From Odontesthes bonariensis (Eukaryota; Chordata; Actinopteri; Atheriniformes; Atherinopsidae): DNA of 64,000 bases. This document shows positions 40,994-53,200 of the stretch, in pieces. The notes beneath the pieces are model-generated. The model was not told the DNA's origin. It searched no databases and saw only the letters and a program-made list of their open reading frames with translations. The stretch covers positions 9,642,284 through 9,706,283 of the forward strand of contig NC_134526.1 of the NCBI RefSeq assembly GCF_027942865.1, in the 5' to 3' direction. Position 1 is the first letter of the stretch. Each line of letters starts with the position of its first letter. A program made the position numbers and the translations under genes.

Positions 40994-42106
40994 GTAGAGG
41001 CCATTTTAACTTCCCATATATGTGATTAGAGGACAGTCTGGCTATGGTGTTCACAGGCCATATTTATAAACATATTCAGATGTCTAAATGTTTAATCTAT
41101 CATAATAGGTATGGGCTTTACTTTGGCAAATTTATTTTTCAAATGCATTTTGAAGACTAATTGAAGGAAATACTAAACTTGACACCGTTAGAGTAATGGA
41201 GTTCATGAGATGGTACAAATGTGAGTGATTTGGTATTGCAATGGTGTGGTCCTGCCAAAGCATTTGCTTGAGGAACAAGACATCACAAATCAACATTAAA
41301 CCTAATGAAATAAAAAGTCAAGAAGTCAAGAAGCTACAAAGTGGGAAACAATCACTTTAATACAAAACAATAAAAATACAGCTTTGAAATAAGCTGAGAC
41401 ATGAAGCTGGGCTGTGATACTGCTTAATTCTGTCAGCATCCCTGAGATCTGCTTATTATTACAGACAATAAAGTGACCCACAGCTACACAGTCACTACTA
41501 CCAGCCTGCACCATACCTATCATGCTCTGCAGGGCCTCTGCTGCAGGCAACATCAATTATCAAGGACACCTCCACAAATCCACCTCTCCTCTGCAAAAAA
41601 GAGACAGGTGATCGGAGCTCCAGAGCTGCTATAACTTTTGACGTGACTCATTACTGCCGGTGAAAAGAAACAACTGTCTGATGGATTCAAGAAGTCAAAA
41701 AAGTTCTTTATTCTGAATCAGAAAGGCTAAATGCTGAGATTTTGTTTTTTTTTTTAGGACAAAGCTGCAGGTTGGCTGAGAAGTTTCTGTCATGTTAAAT
41801 TGATTAAATATTACATTTCAACTAAACATGTGGGCTCAGTATTTCTTCTACAAGATCTTAGCTGTTGATTCCTGCAGTTTTGATTGGTTTCATATTTAAG
41901 TGAATTTGTGTTAGTTGTATTGAGATTTGTCTCAGTAACAGAAAAGCAAAACTGTTTTTTAAAAATCTATCATCAATTGTTCCAATTATAGTTGAATTTT
42001 TGGAACATTTGGCACATTTTTCCTTACCAGTTGAGTTTCAAAAAGGTGAATAAGAAAGTCATGTGGATAATGATATTTAAATTCTAAGGTTTTGTGTCAC
42101 AGGAAA

Positions 42107-43390
42107 TAATTACTTATCTGGTCTGACCTCAGATGAATCACATAATTACACTGTGTCGTTATTTTTTCAACAAAAGCTCAGCAAAAATGCTGAAGCAGTA
42201 TGTAAAAAACTAATGATACCAAAATTCCTTCTATAGGAATTATAAAAGTAAGCACTCGCCTACTGCTAATCAAATTACATTCAATTAATTGATCTTCGGC
42301 AAGTGTGAGCACCTTTATAAAAGCAGATGTTCTGGCAGTTTACTGGAGCATTCCTGTGTGTGTTAACACAGTGCAGAGGAGGAAAGGCCTCAGCAATTGC
42401 TGCTGCCCATCAATCTGGGAAGGGTTATGATGCAATTTTTCAAACAATTTGGAGTCCATCATTCTACAGTGAGAAAGATTATTAAAAGTGGAAAACATTC
42501 AAGACAGCTGTCAGGCTTACCAAGACTGGACATCCCAGCAACTTCACCCCGAGGTCAACATGTACAATGCTCAGAGAAATTTAAAAAAATAACGACATCT
42601 CAGACTCTAGAGACCTCAGTTAGCATGTTAAATTTTAAAGTTTATGACAGCACAGTCAGAAAAAGACTGAGTGAGTGTGACAGTTTCAGCTGAACAAACA
42701 ACAAGACTTCAGGAACAATATCTTTGAGATACAATCACAGTGGAGATGTTTGGTGATAATGCACAGCAGCACATTTGGAGAAAACCAAACACAGCATATC
42801 AGCACAAACACCTCATACCAACTTTCATGCATATTCATGGAGGGGAATTTATTTTGGCTTGTACTGCAACCACAGGACCTGGGCACCTTGCAGTCATTAA
42901 GTGGACCATGAACTCCTCTGTATACCAAAATATTCTTGATTCGACCTTGAGACCATCTGTCTGACAGATAAAGCTTGGCTGAAACTGGGACATGCAGCAG
43001 CACAGTGATCTCAAACACAGCAAATCTACAATAGAATGTCTGAAAAAAGGAAAAAAAATTAAGGTTTAGCAATGACAGCAAAGTCCAGACCTCAACTCAA
43101 TTGAAATTCTGTGGCAGGACCTTAAGAGAGCTGTGCATAAATTAATGCTGCAAAATGCAATAAACCAAAGCAACACTGTCAAAAAGAGAAGATCAATTTT
43201 CCTCCACAATGATGCGAGAGATAAAAATGTCATTCAGAAAACAATTACTTCAAGTATTGCGGCTAAAGCTGGTTCTACAGGCTACTGAATCATGAGATTT
43301 ACTGTTTTTCACATGCTACTTCGGCATTTTGTCTTAGTTATTGTGAAACAAATTAATCTGGAGCAATGTCTCATGTAGTGTTATGATGTT
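42107..43390 (+). pseudogene. Decayed Tc1-family DNA transposon
   Basis: The whole length follows a fish Tc1 transposon. An AT-rich terminal region is followed by the transposase N-terminus around 42370-42670 (AAHQSGKGY-type helix-turn-helix remnants, FKQFGVHHSTVRKIIKS). The catalytic part around 42740-43150 includes WRKPNTAYQHKHLIPT, LKHSKSTIECL and DLNSIEILWQDLKRAVHK. The aspartate of the second catalytic motif is followed by changed residues, and stops, frameshifts and a deletion near 42690-42740 remove the first catalytic aspartate region. The terminal inverted repeats are degraded, so the ends are approximate. It cannot encode transposase. Confidence 0.85.
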
Positions 43391-43394
43391 ATTA

Positions 43395-43675
43395 TATATT
43401 ACATTACATTACATCACGGTCATTTTGCAGACGCATTTATCCAAAGCGACTTACAATAAGTGAGTTTAACATTGGTAGGCAAAAGAACTTCAGGTCACAA
43501 GAAATCATAAGTGCATTTCCTTCCAAAACCAAACAGCTAAGAGCATAACTAGTGCTAGAGTAAGTGCAATAAGTTAGGTACCTAGACAAATGGGAAAAAA
43601 AGACAATTTAGAAAACAAAGACAATTTAGGAAACAAATATATATATATATATATACATATTATATATAAAACCAT
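43395..43675. repeat. Teleost interspersed repeat and AT microsatellite
   Basis: It starts with TTACATTACATTACAT and the widespread fish phrase CAGACGCATTTATCCAAAGCGACTTACA (43429-43456), followed by a less conserved body, with an (AT)n run at 43637-43673. It lies directly next to the Tc1 relic. Class not assigned. Confidence 0.65.
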
Positions 43676-45834
43676 TTTAATTTAAAAAGGCGTACTTTCC
43701 CTTTCACATGAAGGGTTTATAATACTTTCATAACGCTCCACCCTTTGTCATTACTGTGCAAAACTTACTTTTTATAAGACGTTGATGTGTGGATGTTTGG
43801 GAAAGTGAAGGATTTTTAAGTCTTTGCTTTAATTATCTCCTTTTTCTTGAGAGGTGGCATACCAGAAAACTAGAAACTAGTAAAGCTTAAACCAATCAGC
43901 TTTTCCAGCTGTCTCCCTCTGGGATAGAAAAAGAAATACTATGACTTCAGGGGGCACAGGAATAGCAACTATGCACATACCATCCATTCATATCCTCCTA
44001 CCAGATGAGACTCTAAGCTCTGTGTCTTGTACTCAATTGTTCTTTTATGTCATTTGTCTTTGCTTACACATACCAGTTGGATAACATCATCATGGAGTTA
44101 TTGCTTGTGGATGTATATCATGCAGGTTCAGGACTGCTCTTCATCTTCTTTGCCTGATGAGTATTATTGGCACAGCAGAGGCCAATGGCACACCTACCAT
44201 TAGTGAAACCAACCACATAGCGACCCCCAGCCAAGAGACAATTAACACCGTCTACTTGTGATGTCATAAGAGCCTTTGCAAAAGCATGACAAACAGTGAG
44301 AATCTCAATATTTTGATGAGAAGGACACTTTATGGGGACTCTGTTATTTTGGTGCTGTTGATTGTGAATGACTGTCAAGATGGGTTTATCAGATGCTTTA
44401 GATGTTTTTCATAAAACAAACTATAGTGATGCTGTGGCCAAGGCAGGCCAAGAAGTACATTTTCCCGTGTCAGTGGCAGTTTTATACTTCAACGTACAGT
44501 ACCCAAATCCTCCAGAAGGGCGCAGCAGCAGATGTTATAAGTGGGATGGCAGATGCACCACATGCATGATACATTTATCAAGTGACAAGTATCCACAGTG
44601 ACTTTGCATGCCACAGTGCTGCAAACACTGTGTGCAACTTGGCAAGAGGATGAAACAACATGAGATCCACCATTGTACAATTGTGTAAGACCTTAATTGC
44701 CTTGACATACACTGATGAGGATCGTTACAAGTGATGACAAGTTCAACATCAAAGATGGTGAAAACAGTATGAAAACACTCTGGATGAAATTGGATGTTTT
44801 GTTTGGAATTGATTTAAAAGAAGAAATAAGTGAGGTTTTTCTAGTTCCTTCTCAGGTAGAGGGAAAAGAAATGAGTGACCCAATTCTAAAGGTGTCCATT
44901 AACTAACTTTCAGCAGCAGATATGAGAGCACTGTGCTGCTGACATAGCTGTGGCAAAGGAAAGAATTTCAGTGTCAATTTGTCTTTGACAAAATAGGCCG
45001 TCTCAGTTCCAACATTCCTTGGCATCCACTGAAAATAGTTTCGGTAGAGTTTGGTGGTTCATTTGGAGTTTGAAGCGTGGATCGTACTGTGACAGCACAG
45101 TGTGGGGAGCACAGTATTTCAATGTTAGAGTGGGAGGGTAATTTTAAAGATAGGGACTCAAGGCAGCACGCCTAAATCTCAGATAAAACACTAGGATTAA
45201 GAGCTCAAATGCGAAGAACGTGCCAATACAGCTGTCTCCAGGGTGATGCCTGTGTTTACCCAGCTATTAATATCAAATCAAACCACCGCACATTGCCTAT
45301 CAGCAGGGAGACAAGGGAGCTAAAAGAACATTGTATTGGAAAGGGTTAAAGACATAAATATACCAAGAAAAGGGATTCAACTTCATTAGAGAAGGACAGC
45401 TAATAGCATTAACAACTGACCGAGTAATAGATTAGATTAAGAATGAAGATGAGGTGATGAAGCACATCCATTTCAGCTTTCCTCATTAAAATAGCAGTCT
45501 GTGTTGAGAAGAGAGTGCATCACTCCTGTTTAACTGTTCTTCCATTAACTCCCAGTATGTTAAAGACAACAAGTCCTCCAACTGAAAAGGTCATAGAAAC
45601 AATGTGTTCATGCCACTCAAAGGCCTTAAAAGAAGGTAAAAGGGGGCAGTGCATAGCTTTCAACCTTTCAACCATTACTGAGACCAACGTACATTTCATC
45701 AATAACGCATCTTTACTGAAACACAGTCTGTCACTTCCTGGTTGGGTTAAGGCATTTCTAGGTCAGGGTTAGAGTTAATTGTTCGCCTGTGCGAACAAAC
45801 ACCACATGGGCATGTTTCGGTGGCGAGGACAGTC

Positions 45835-45990
45835 TAATTTTAGAATTGATTTTAAGATCTTACCATTGACTTTTATACTTCTTTCATATCTCTCAACTTT
45901 GTCTTTATCTGAACTTTTTGTACCATTTGAGCCTTTATGTATCGACAAGTTTAGAAGTTTAGTAAAGTGCTACATCAGTAAAGTTTATCT
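45835..45990 (+). mobile_element. Short L2-type LINE relic
   Basis: The sequence beginning TTTTAGAATTGATTTTAAGA encodes FRIDFKIL and then a decayed region like that following FRIDFKVLL in the LINE at 12650-14080. Too degraded for boundaries. Confidence 0.4.
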
Positions 45991-46085
45991 TTTTGTTTGT
46001 GTCATTAGAAATAATGAATGGACAACATGAAAGTTAGATGATGTGAAACAGTGAAGAGGGGTTTACCCCACTAAAATACATAATA

Positions 46086-47830
46086 TGGCGTGCAAAGATT
46101 TAGGCACCCTAAGTCAGATCAAGACAGTTAAAATCACAATTCCAAAAATAGTTTTTGACACTTCGTAAAATGGTATAAAAGGGTTGAAATTCGGATTTTT
46201 CTGACCACACAACAGTTTTCCATTTTGTCTTTGTCCACTTTAAATAAGCTTTGTCCAGAGAAACTGGCAGCTTTTCTGGATGATGTTCACCAATGACCTC
46301 TTCTTTGCATAATAGAGCTTTAACCTGCATTTGTGGATGGCACATTGAACTGTGTTCACAATGATTTATGGAAGTGTTTGTGAGCCCATGCAGTGAATTT
46401 CATCACAGAATCATGTCTGTTTTTAATGCAGCACTGTCTGAGGGCCTGCAGATAACAGGCATCCAATATGGATTTTCATCCGTTTCCCTTGCACACAGAA
46501 ATGTCTCCAGATTCTCTGAATTTGTTTTCAAATCATACCATTTATTGCAGATGATGCATTATTGAAAGTCTTTTAAACTTTATGTTGAGGAACATTATCC
46601 TGATATTGCTACACAATTTGTAGATGCAGTTTTTGCAGATTGCGGAACCTCTGATATTCTTGACTTCTGAGAGACTCTGCCCCTCTAAGGTGCTTCTTTC
46701 TATACCTAGTCATGTTACTTACCTTTTACCAATTAATTGCAACATGTTCCTCAAGTTGTTTCTTTTCAATACGACTTACTTTTGCAGTTTCTTGTTGCCC
46801 CATCCCAACTGTTTTGGCATGTGTTGCTACCATCAAATTCAAAACAAGTTAATATTTTTTCATAAAATAAATCATTTTCATTCTGTACTCAATGTCAACC
46901 TTTCTGGAGTTAGGTTTGTTTGTCTGATATCTGACGTGAGGTTTAAACCCAAAACTTTCAGAGGGCATGGCCTAACCTCCAGGTTGCCCCTCTTGAGATA
47001 CATCATTTTGAGTTTTTTTTTTTTAAGATAATAATACTATGATAGAATACAGTGAAATGTTTCTGCCGTAATGGGCTGTGACATATGCTCAGAACAGGAT
47101 TAATCCACCCCCATGCTGAACAGTTGGAGACGTTTTCTTCTCATGAACTTGAACCCCTTTTTTTACTCATAATGCGCCTTTCTTCATCGTCGCTAAAAAG
47201 TCCAATTTTAATGTAATCCGAACTTATTTAGAAAAACACACCAGGATTGTTTTGATGTTGATTTGCAAACTGTTGGCAACTGTTTGTCAAAGCCACATGT
47301 CGGCTAGTCTTTATGACTCCTTTATGGAGGTCACATTCATGCAGGTGTCAAAAGTCTGCAAATTCTTCCTGGATGTGTGTCAGTTTTCTGCCCTGAATGA
47401 GCAGTTCTCTCGCTTCTTTTTTCTTTCTTGGTTCTCCAGACCTGAACTTTCTCTGCTCCATTTAATTATATTAACTTCTTCAGAACACTCCTGTCTTGTT
47501 AAAGGCTTTTCCTGCGTTGTGGGCATGAAATAATATAGCTTTCTGACTGACAAGCAGCTGCTTAGAGGTCTTATGGCTGGCAATCACGGATAAAGGTAAT
47601 GATGAGTCACACTTAAAGCTTTGCGATTTGCATCACTTGGCCTTTCCTAACTATAAATAGATCATAGGCCTAACAAGCTAATTAAACTGAGAAACCTTGG
47701 TGAAAGTTAAGAGAGAGAGAGCAAAATTCTTTGAATACCCAAACATTTATAATGCATTCCTCTTTTTATTCTCATTTCGCTTCACTTTAAAATTTCCATA
47801 GCATGATTAAAATAAACAACAGTGTAGGAG
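46086..47830 (-). mobile_element. Two nested Tc1/mariner-class relics
   Basis: The outer element has a terminal region resembling the fish Tc1 end TGCAAAGTTTGGGCACCC at 46089-46109, and its transposase-bearing remainder is at about 46950-47830, antisense, with the usual GCAGCTGCTTAGAGG and CATCACTTGGCCTTTCCTAA landmarks near its 5' end. Between them, about 46136-46945 resembles a different Tc1-class family: minus-strand KWKTVVWSEKSEFQPF is a decayed first catalytic motif (WSDES), followed rightward by remains of its helix-turn-helix part. Both are full of stops. The insertion boundaries are approximate. Confidence 0.6.
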
Positions 47831-49528
47831 CCATACATTGATTTTGAGTTGTTTTATTTTGTATTCTATTTTTTGTTTGCACATGCATGACGTCAGCAGG
47901 AGGCTGTCGCCGGTGTCTGTGGGTGGCACTTTGGGTGTGTTTTTCCTTTAAATGAGCAGGTGAGCTCAGCTGTGATGGGATGAGCTTGGATCATGGCGGC
48001 TGGGTGAGCTTGGGGAAAAACTTTTTGTTGACCGTAAACGTAAACGTAAGCATAATATTAACTGCACTGTCAGAGGCATCCTTGCACAGCTCGTGAAATG
48101 CATCAAAAGGAAGTAAGTGTCTGTCTTTTACGTACAAGCTTGTGAGATGGAGCAATAAACAACACCATTTGTGCAATAGTTCTGCGTGACGCGTCTTCAG
48201 TAGTAAAACTCCATGTCTTAGCCGGCCGCGGCGTTTGTATTGTTTTTTTTAGTTTATACGCCGCAATAAACAGTTTCACTTACTTCAATAGTCACTACAA
48301 CAGATTTTTGATTGGGATGCAGACTTTTTCGTTACACTGTATATCTCATTCTGCATCACAAATAAACAGCTTTTTATAGCAGCTGTTTCTTATCTCTGTA
48401 CCTTTGGAAATATTATTCTGCTTTCTACACATGCTCATTATGTGTTGTGCATTGTTTTCTCAGGTTGTTCATTTTCAATTATCAGATCACAGTTTAGCGG
48501 CTGCATTGATCTTTCACCGTGTGATATCCCTTTTTTTCCACCTAAACCCCAACAACCTCAGGCATCGATAAAGTTAGTCTCAGTAGAAAAATAATACTTA
48601 CCTGACAGCTTTAATCAGCTGGTAATCCATCTTTTCCAAGCCTTTGTAAGAAATCTATTAAGTTCATGTTGCATTTATGATGATGATGAATAACTTAATG
48701 ACCGAGAAATCACTGCTTCAACTTTTATTTGTAAAAATATTACATTTCTGGGAAAAACTTTAACATTATTGCACACATTTCACATTCCTTTGCATGCTCG
48801 TATTTATTGTCGGCTATTGTACTACTTGTTCTTCTGTCACATTTATAATTGTGCTGCCACTCAACTAACAAGGCAGATCAGTTAGTACGTAGTATAGAAC
48901 AGGCTATTGGTTTTCCAATCTCCTTTTAATAAGAAGTGTCAGCTTGGCACACACACAGAGGAGCACACTCATATGTACGGCTTCATTGTGCCATCATGCC
49001 AGTGCATTCTGTTCTCTTCAACCAGATCAGAGGCTGGCAGATGCTTCTGGAGTCCTGGAGGGCAACCAACTCCAAGGCATGTTTCCTCAACCCTCATCCC
49101 TCCACATACCCCCTGACTCACCCTCCATCTTTTCATCCTGCGTCACACTGTACTACATGCTTTTCTATTTTGCACATAATTTTCCATCCGTCACCTCATG
49201 TCACAGACACACACAAATCTTTCATTAAGTCAGCACAACTGTTGCATCACACTGAGAAATCAAAAGATTCGGTAAGGACAGCCTGCCGGCACAGGCAGGG
49301 ATTAGCTCATGGCACAGCTGCAATACCCTCAATAAACTACATCTAATACCACTGACCATCAAACTCCAACATCAACAAAGTGTGACTTTAAGGGTGCTAA
49401 AGTTCTAGGAAGATGAATTTCACTGGAAATAGATCTACTTATTTACATCTTTCCTGACATGTTCTTTCCCATCTGTCATCCCTCTTGCCTCTCCCTAATA
49501 TCACCTCTTCTTCTTTTGCGCTGAAGTT

Positions 49529-50197
49529 TCAGCCTCTCTGCACCTCCTGGGACATAGAGCGACCAAGGACTTTGGGCTCTTTGGCAAACTCCATGAGAGT
49601 CGGCTTGACGGGGGGAAGGTCCCTGGTGATCTCATCCACGGATCTCTTGCTGGGGCAGACTCCATCTGGCGTGGGGAAGGGCTGCAGGTCCTGCTCTGTG
49701 TGGTGGGCTCCACGTCCAAGTCTGATGCCCAGCTCTGCAGGTGTGAAGATGGGCAATGGGAGGGTGTTTCTCTTTGGTAGCAGTTGGTGCTCTTTCACCC
49801 CTCTTTCTACTGTGCCAACCCTGAAGACCCCAGAGGGGCAGGACTGTATCAGAGAGCGGGCCTGCCACTGCCGGGACAGAGTCTCCCTACGGGAGATGTC
49901 ATTCATGTTCATGGTCTGTCTGTGGACATCAGAGGACAACAGAGGGTAGAAACTTATGGAGCATTCACTTTAGATTAGACACTTCTATCTAATTACAATA
50001 TTAGGAAATTTAGTCAAGAACTGTACAATAGATGATGGTTGGTCTCACCTGTCCTGAGGCTGGGTCTTGAGATGAACACTGTGCCAGTCAGCACTGTAGC
50101 TCTCCCTCTGAGCCTTGTTCTCCTCCCGCACACTGCAGGTCAGCTCAGCTCCCACCACCACACCGTTACTCTTCTCCAATACGTTACAGACAGGCAT
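49529..50197 (-). CDS. tcap: Telethonin (titin-cap), complete, two coding exons
   Basis: Small Z-disc protein of striated muscle that clamps the N-terminal Ig domains of two titin molecules. Exons 50049-50197 and 49529-49919 join to 540 bp, 179 aa (human 167). The intron is 129 bp, GT-AG, and splits an arginine codon. The N-terminal AELTCSVREENKAQRESYSA matches the conserved titin-binding start (ELSCEVSEEN...). The middle has the hallmark LPLPIFTPAELG at about 103-114, then DEITRDLPPVKP. The C-terminus is GRSMSQEVQRG, nearly the mammalian RSMSQEAQRG. ATG 50195-50197 has A at -3. The family has two coding exons in human as well. It lies in the same direction as the melanoregulin-like gene and stard3, as TCAP and STARD3 are neighbours in mammals. 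Confidence 0.96.
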
Positions 50198-50280
50198 CTT
50201 CACCGCTGTGTGAGATCTATCACAGGTCTATCTTTATGGCCTCCACTGGGTGTTGTTGATCAATCCTCAGAGGTACTCTT

Positions 50281-50416
50281 CTTAGTTTTATTTTTTAGAT
50301 GTTTGTCCACAAAAACAAGGATGTCTCCACCAGCTTTATCCCTTGCTTCCACAGTCTCTGTGTCTCTTTGTTTCTGTCTGTGTCCAGGCTGGGGTCTCTC
50401 CCCGACTTTTATAGAC
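50281..50416 (-). promoter_or_regulatory. tcap: tcap core promoter (TATA box, MEF2-like site)
   Basis: A minus-strand TATAAAA lies at 50407-50413, about 210 bases before the tcap start codon, in a GC-rich setting suitable for a core promoter. A CTAAAAAATAAAAC stretch at about 50287-50300 (minus strand) resembles a MEF2 site, in keeping with muscle expression, but it would lie downstream of the transcription start. The TATA assignment is plausible, the MEF2 one weak. Confidence 0.5.
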
Positions 50417-51699
50417 GCCCCGTTGCTATTTCTGATTCATGTTGTCATTCTACAATCTGTCTGCACTGGCATCTGACACCGAGTCCTCCGTGTCTCATTC
50501 CAGGACAGCTGGAAGCCAAACTCAGGAGGACAGTTAGGGGTAATTGGGCTAAAAAATCCCCTGATTCTCAGGTTGTTTACCCAGTCACCTTTTTAATCAC
50601 TCAGCCCAACACTTTCCACTTCAACTGTGATCACAGAGGTGAAGAGATTATGTAGGCACACACAACAAAAACACCATAAAGGTTCAGTCTTAAAGGGATC
50701 ATAACAAGGGTTTGATCTCGATGGACACAAATCAGCAGATGACACCTTGATAATATGGAAAGATTGTAATGATCGTGTAGTTTTCCAGGAATTGGGGTTA
50801 AAAAAAAAAGTTATCAAGCAGGAGCGATGGAGCTTCCATTTGAGAAACCAGAGAACTTTATAGAGTGACTTAATCATGCTCTGCTGCTTTGTATTCATAA
50901 TGTAGTTCATCAAGAGTTTATGCAACAGCTGGACCTCACGACAACATCAAACCCCATCATTGCAGGATAGTGAGAAATCCATCACCAGTGATTCATTGCT
51001 TCAATGCCATGTAAGCTGTAATCAACTCAGGTTACAGACTGGGAAACACTCACACACATGCACACACTCACCTTTGACAGTTATCTGCTGGTGTGATGTT
51101 ACTACCGGTCCCTGTCTCTGACTCATTCATCCACATGGAGCACTGATATCATCACCCAGCAGATATCACTTATCACATGCACAGCATTAAACAACATCAT
51201 CATCATCATCCGAATGACAAGATGTCCGATCAGTCAATCAAACAGCAATAAACACATCCTGGAATCAATTCAATTTTTACCAAATTACATTCAATCTACA
51301 GTTATTTGACCATCTCTTCACTTTACATACATTTCTGCTATTCCTTTCCCATGACCATTCATGCTTTGAACATTTAGAGCATCTGTTCAATGTTATTTTT
51401 ATACGTTTGTCAAGTTTAGCAATGTTTCACTTTTCTCTTAGCAACTTATCAGCAGGTTGACACTTTGCGTGTTAAATATTGCCAGATGTCACACAGAGTA
51501 AGGCAGTCATAGGCATCCCTTGGGTCATCTTTTGAGTCATGTTATGATACCATAGCAACCGTGAATGCCATTTCAGAAACCTAGTAAGCTACTGTGCAAG
51601 GTCCTGCCATGTCAAGGTCATATCTTTCATAGTGGTGAAGTTTTAGAAGCTTTTAGCATTTTTTGTATTTCTGCCAAAAATGTGAAAACAAACTTCATC

Positions 51700-51970
51700 A
51701 TATTTTCACACAAGTCTTAAATGTAGAAAAAGAAAAGTTTTTTTGTTATTCATTCTTTCATTCATCTTTAAAATTCCCTGAGTGGTAAAAAGCATGTGAA
51801 CCTTTGCTTTCACAATCTGGTATGATCCACTTGTGCAGCAGTAAAAGCAACTAAATATTTCCAGCAACTGTTGATGAGTCTTGAACATCAAACTGGAGGA
51901 CTCACTTCAGGTCATTCAAAAATACCGCTAATGGATTACGGTCAGGACCTTTATGGCCATTTTTAAAACA
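51700..51970 (-). mobile_element. Tc1-like transposon fragment
   Basis: The sequence matches in outline the N-terminal/leader part of fish Tc1 elements read antisense: landmarks resembling AGCAACTAAATATTTCC, GTTGATGAGTCTTGAACATC and GGATTACGGTCAGGACCTTT. No intact frame. Confidence 0.55.
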
Positions 51971-52379
51971 TGAGAACAAAGTGCCCTTTCAGTGTAGCAA
52001 CTGTTTCAGAGCCATCCCTGACCTCTGATACTTTTGCCCCTTTAACCCAGACCTCTCCATAACCTCGACCACCAGCTTCCTCCGATCCTCTGATCCCTAC
52101 TAACCCTTTGACATCACCCCTTAAAAATATCCTGTGCACACAGCAGATTATCAAGCAATGTTTGAACCAATTCAGGCCAAAAGGCTTCTTGTAAAAAAGC
52201 AATTTAAAATCTGAGCATCATTAAAAAAAAAAGAGGCCGCTTAAAACCTGATCGCATTGCACCTGAAAGAAAAAAGCATCCAAATATAGCTCCAGTTCTG
52301 AAAAGGTGGAAATATATGTAAGTGACATAAGATCTGAAAGGCACTCATAAGTACACACATTTCACATACTTTTGCAGTG

Positions 52380-53200
52380 AAATAATATAAATTATGAATC
52401 AAAAACTTAAATCTTTATTTTTTTTATTTGTTTGAACCTTCACTTAACAGACAAAAGTTCAAATAAATGGTTTTGAGTGACATGGCCACAAGCATGTTAA
52501 ATCTAGAATCTGATACCATAAAACATGCAAAAAATTGGTGGGAGACAAGCAAAGAAAGACGAAAAACATTACAGAATATACAATAAACCCTGCTCTGTAA
52601 GATTCTACAACAAGTAGGCTGATTGGAGGGTTTCAGGTTTGAGTATAAAAGGAGCATCCAACAAATGCTTTGTCTTTCCAAACAAAGATGGGTCATGGCT
52701 CATCACCTTGTGCCAAACTCTGTGGGAGAATCATCAATAATATGCAAAGAACTTTGGCCTTTTAACCTCTCTGGTGCATAATATTGTGAAAAGATTCAGG
52801 AAGTCAGTGGAAATCTAAGTGTGTAAAAGCCGAGGCTAGAACCACTGTTGGATGCCCGTGACCTTGGAGCCTTGAGGTGGCACTGCAGGATAAATCTTCA
52901 TAACACCATGATCAATATAGCCATGCGGGCTTAGAAGTACCATGGAAAACTATTGTCACTCAACACATTCTACCACTGCACCCAGAAATGTGACCTGAAA
53001 CTGTATTACACGAGAAAGAATACTGGAATGACAAACTATCTTGAGATTCTCTTTCTCTTGAGGTATAGAGATTTTTCTGGATTAATTAAAAATGTCAATG
53101 ACAATAATCCATCCTGGCCTGGAAAAACAGGCCCGAACAATAACATTACCAACACCATGTTTCACAGATGAGATAATGTTCCTGGAATGGACTGCAGGGT
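52380..53200 (+). mobile_element. Mariner/Tc1-class transposon relic (5' half)
   Basis: It resembles the leader and helix-turn-helix part of a common fish Tc1/mariner-class element: GAGTATAAAAGGAGCATCCA at about 52641-52660, ATGCCCGTGACCTTGGAGCC at 52853-52872, and a recognisable AATGTGACCTGAAACTGTATT at about 52987. The same family appears antisense at about 46136-46945. Frames are broken throughout and the catalytic half is missing or unrecognisable. Confidence 0.55.

Larger units (their letters stand above)
26961..49528. other. Gene-free interval between rprml and tcap
   Basis: About 22.5 kb without any protein pattern I can defend. The longest open frames (111-136 codons, for example 28435-28770, 32455-32829 and 46624-47031) are low-complexity, lie in transposon debris, or lack splice signals and family motifs. 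Listed separately: microsatellites, a hairpin MITE, LINE relics and Tc1/mariner relics. The less repetitive parts (about 28.4-35.1 kb) have mixed base composition and AT-rich homeodomain-like words, and could hold distal regulatory elements, though this cannot be shown from one sequence. Confidence 0.55.

Noticed and set aside
44118-44906. Clustered short open frames suggesting a retroelement
   Set aside because: No reverse transcriptase, protease or integrase motif and no LTR pair could be seen.
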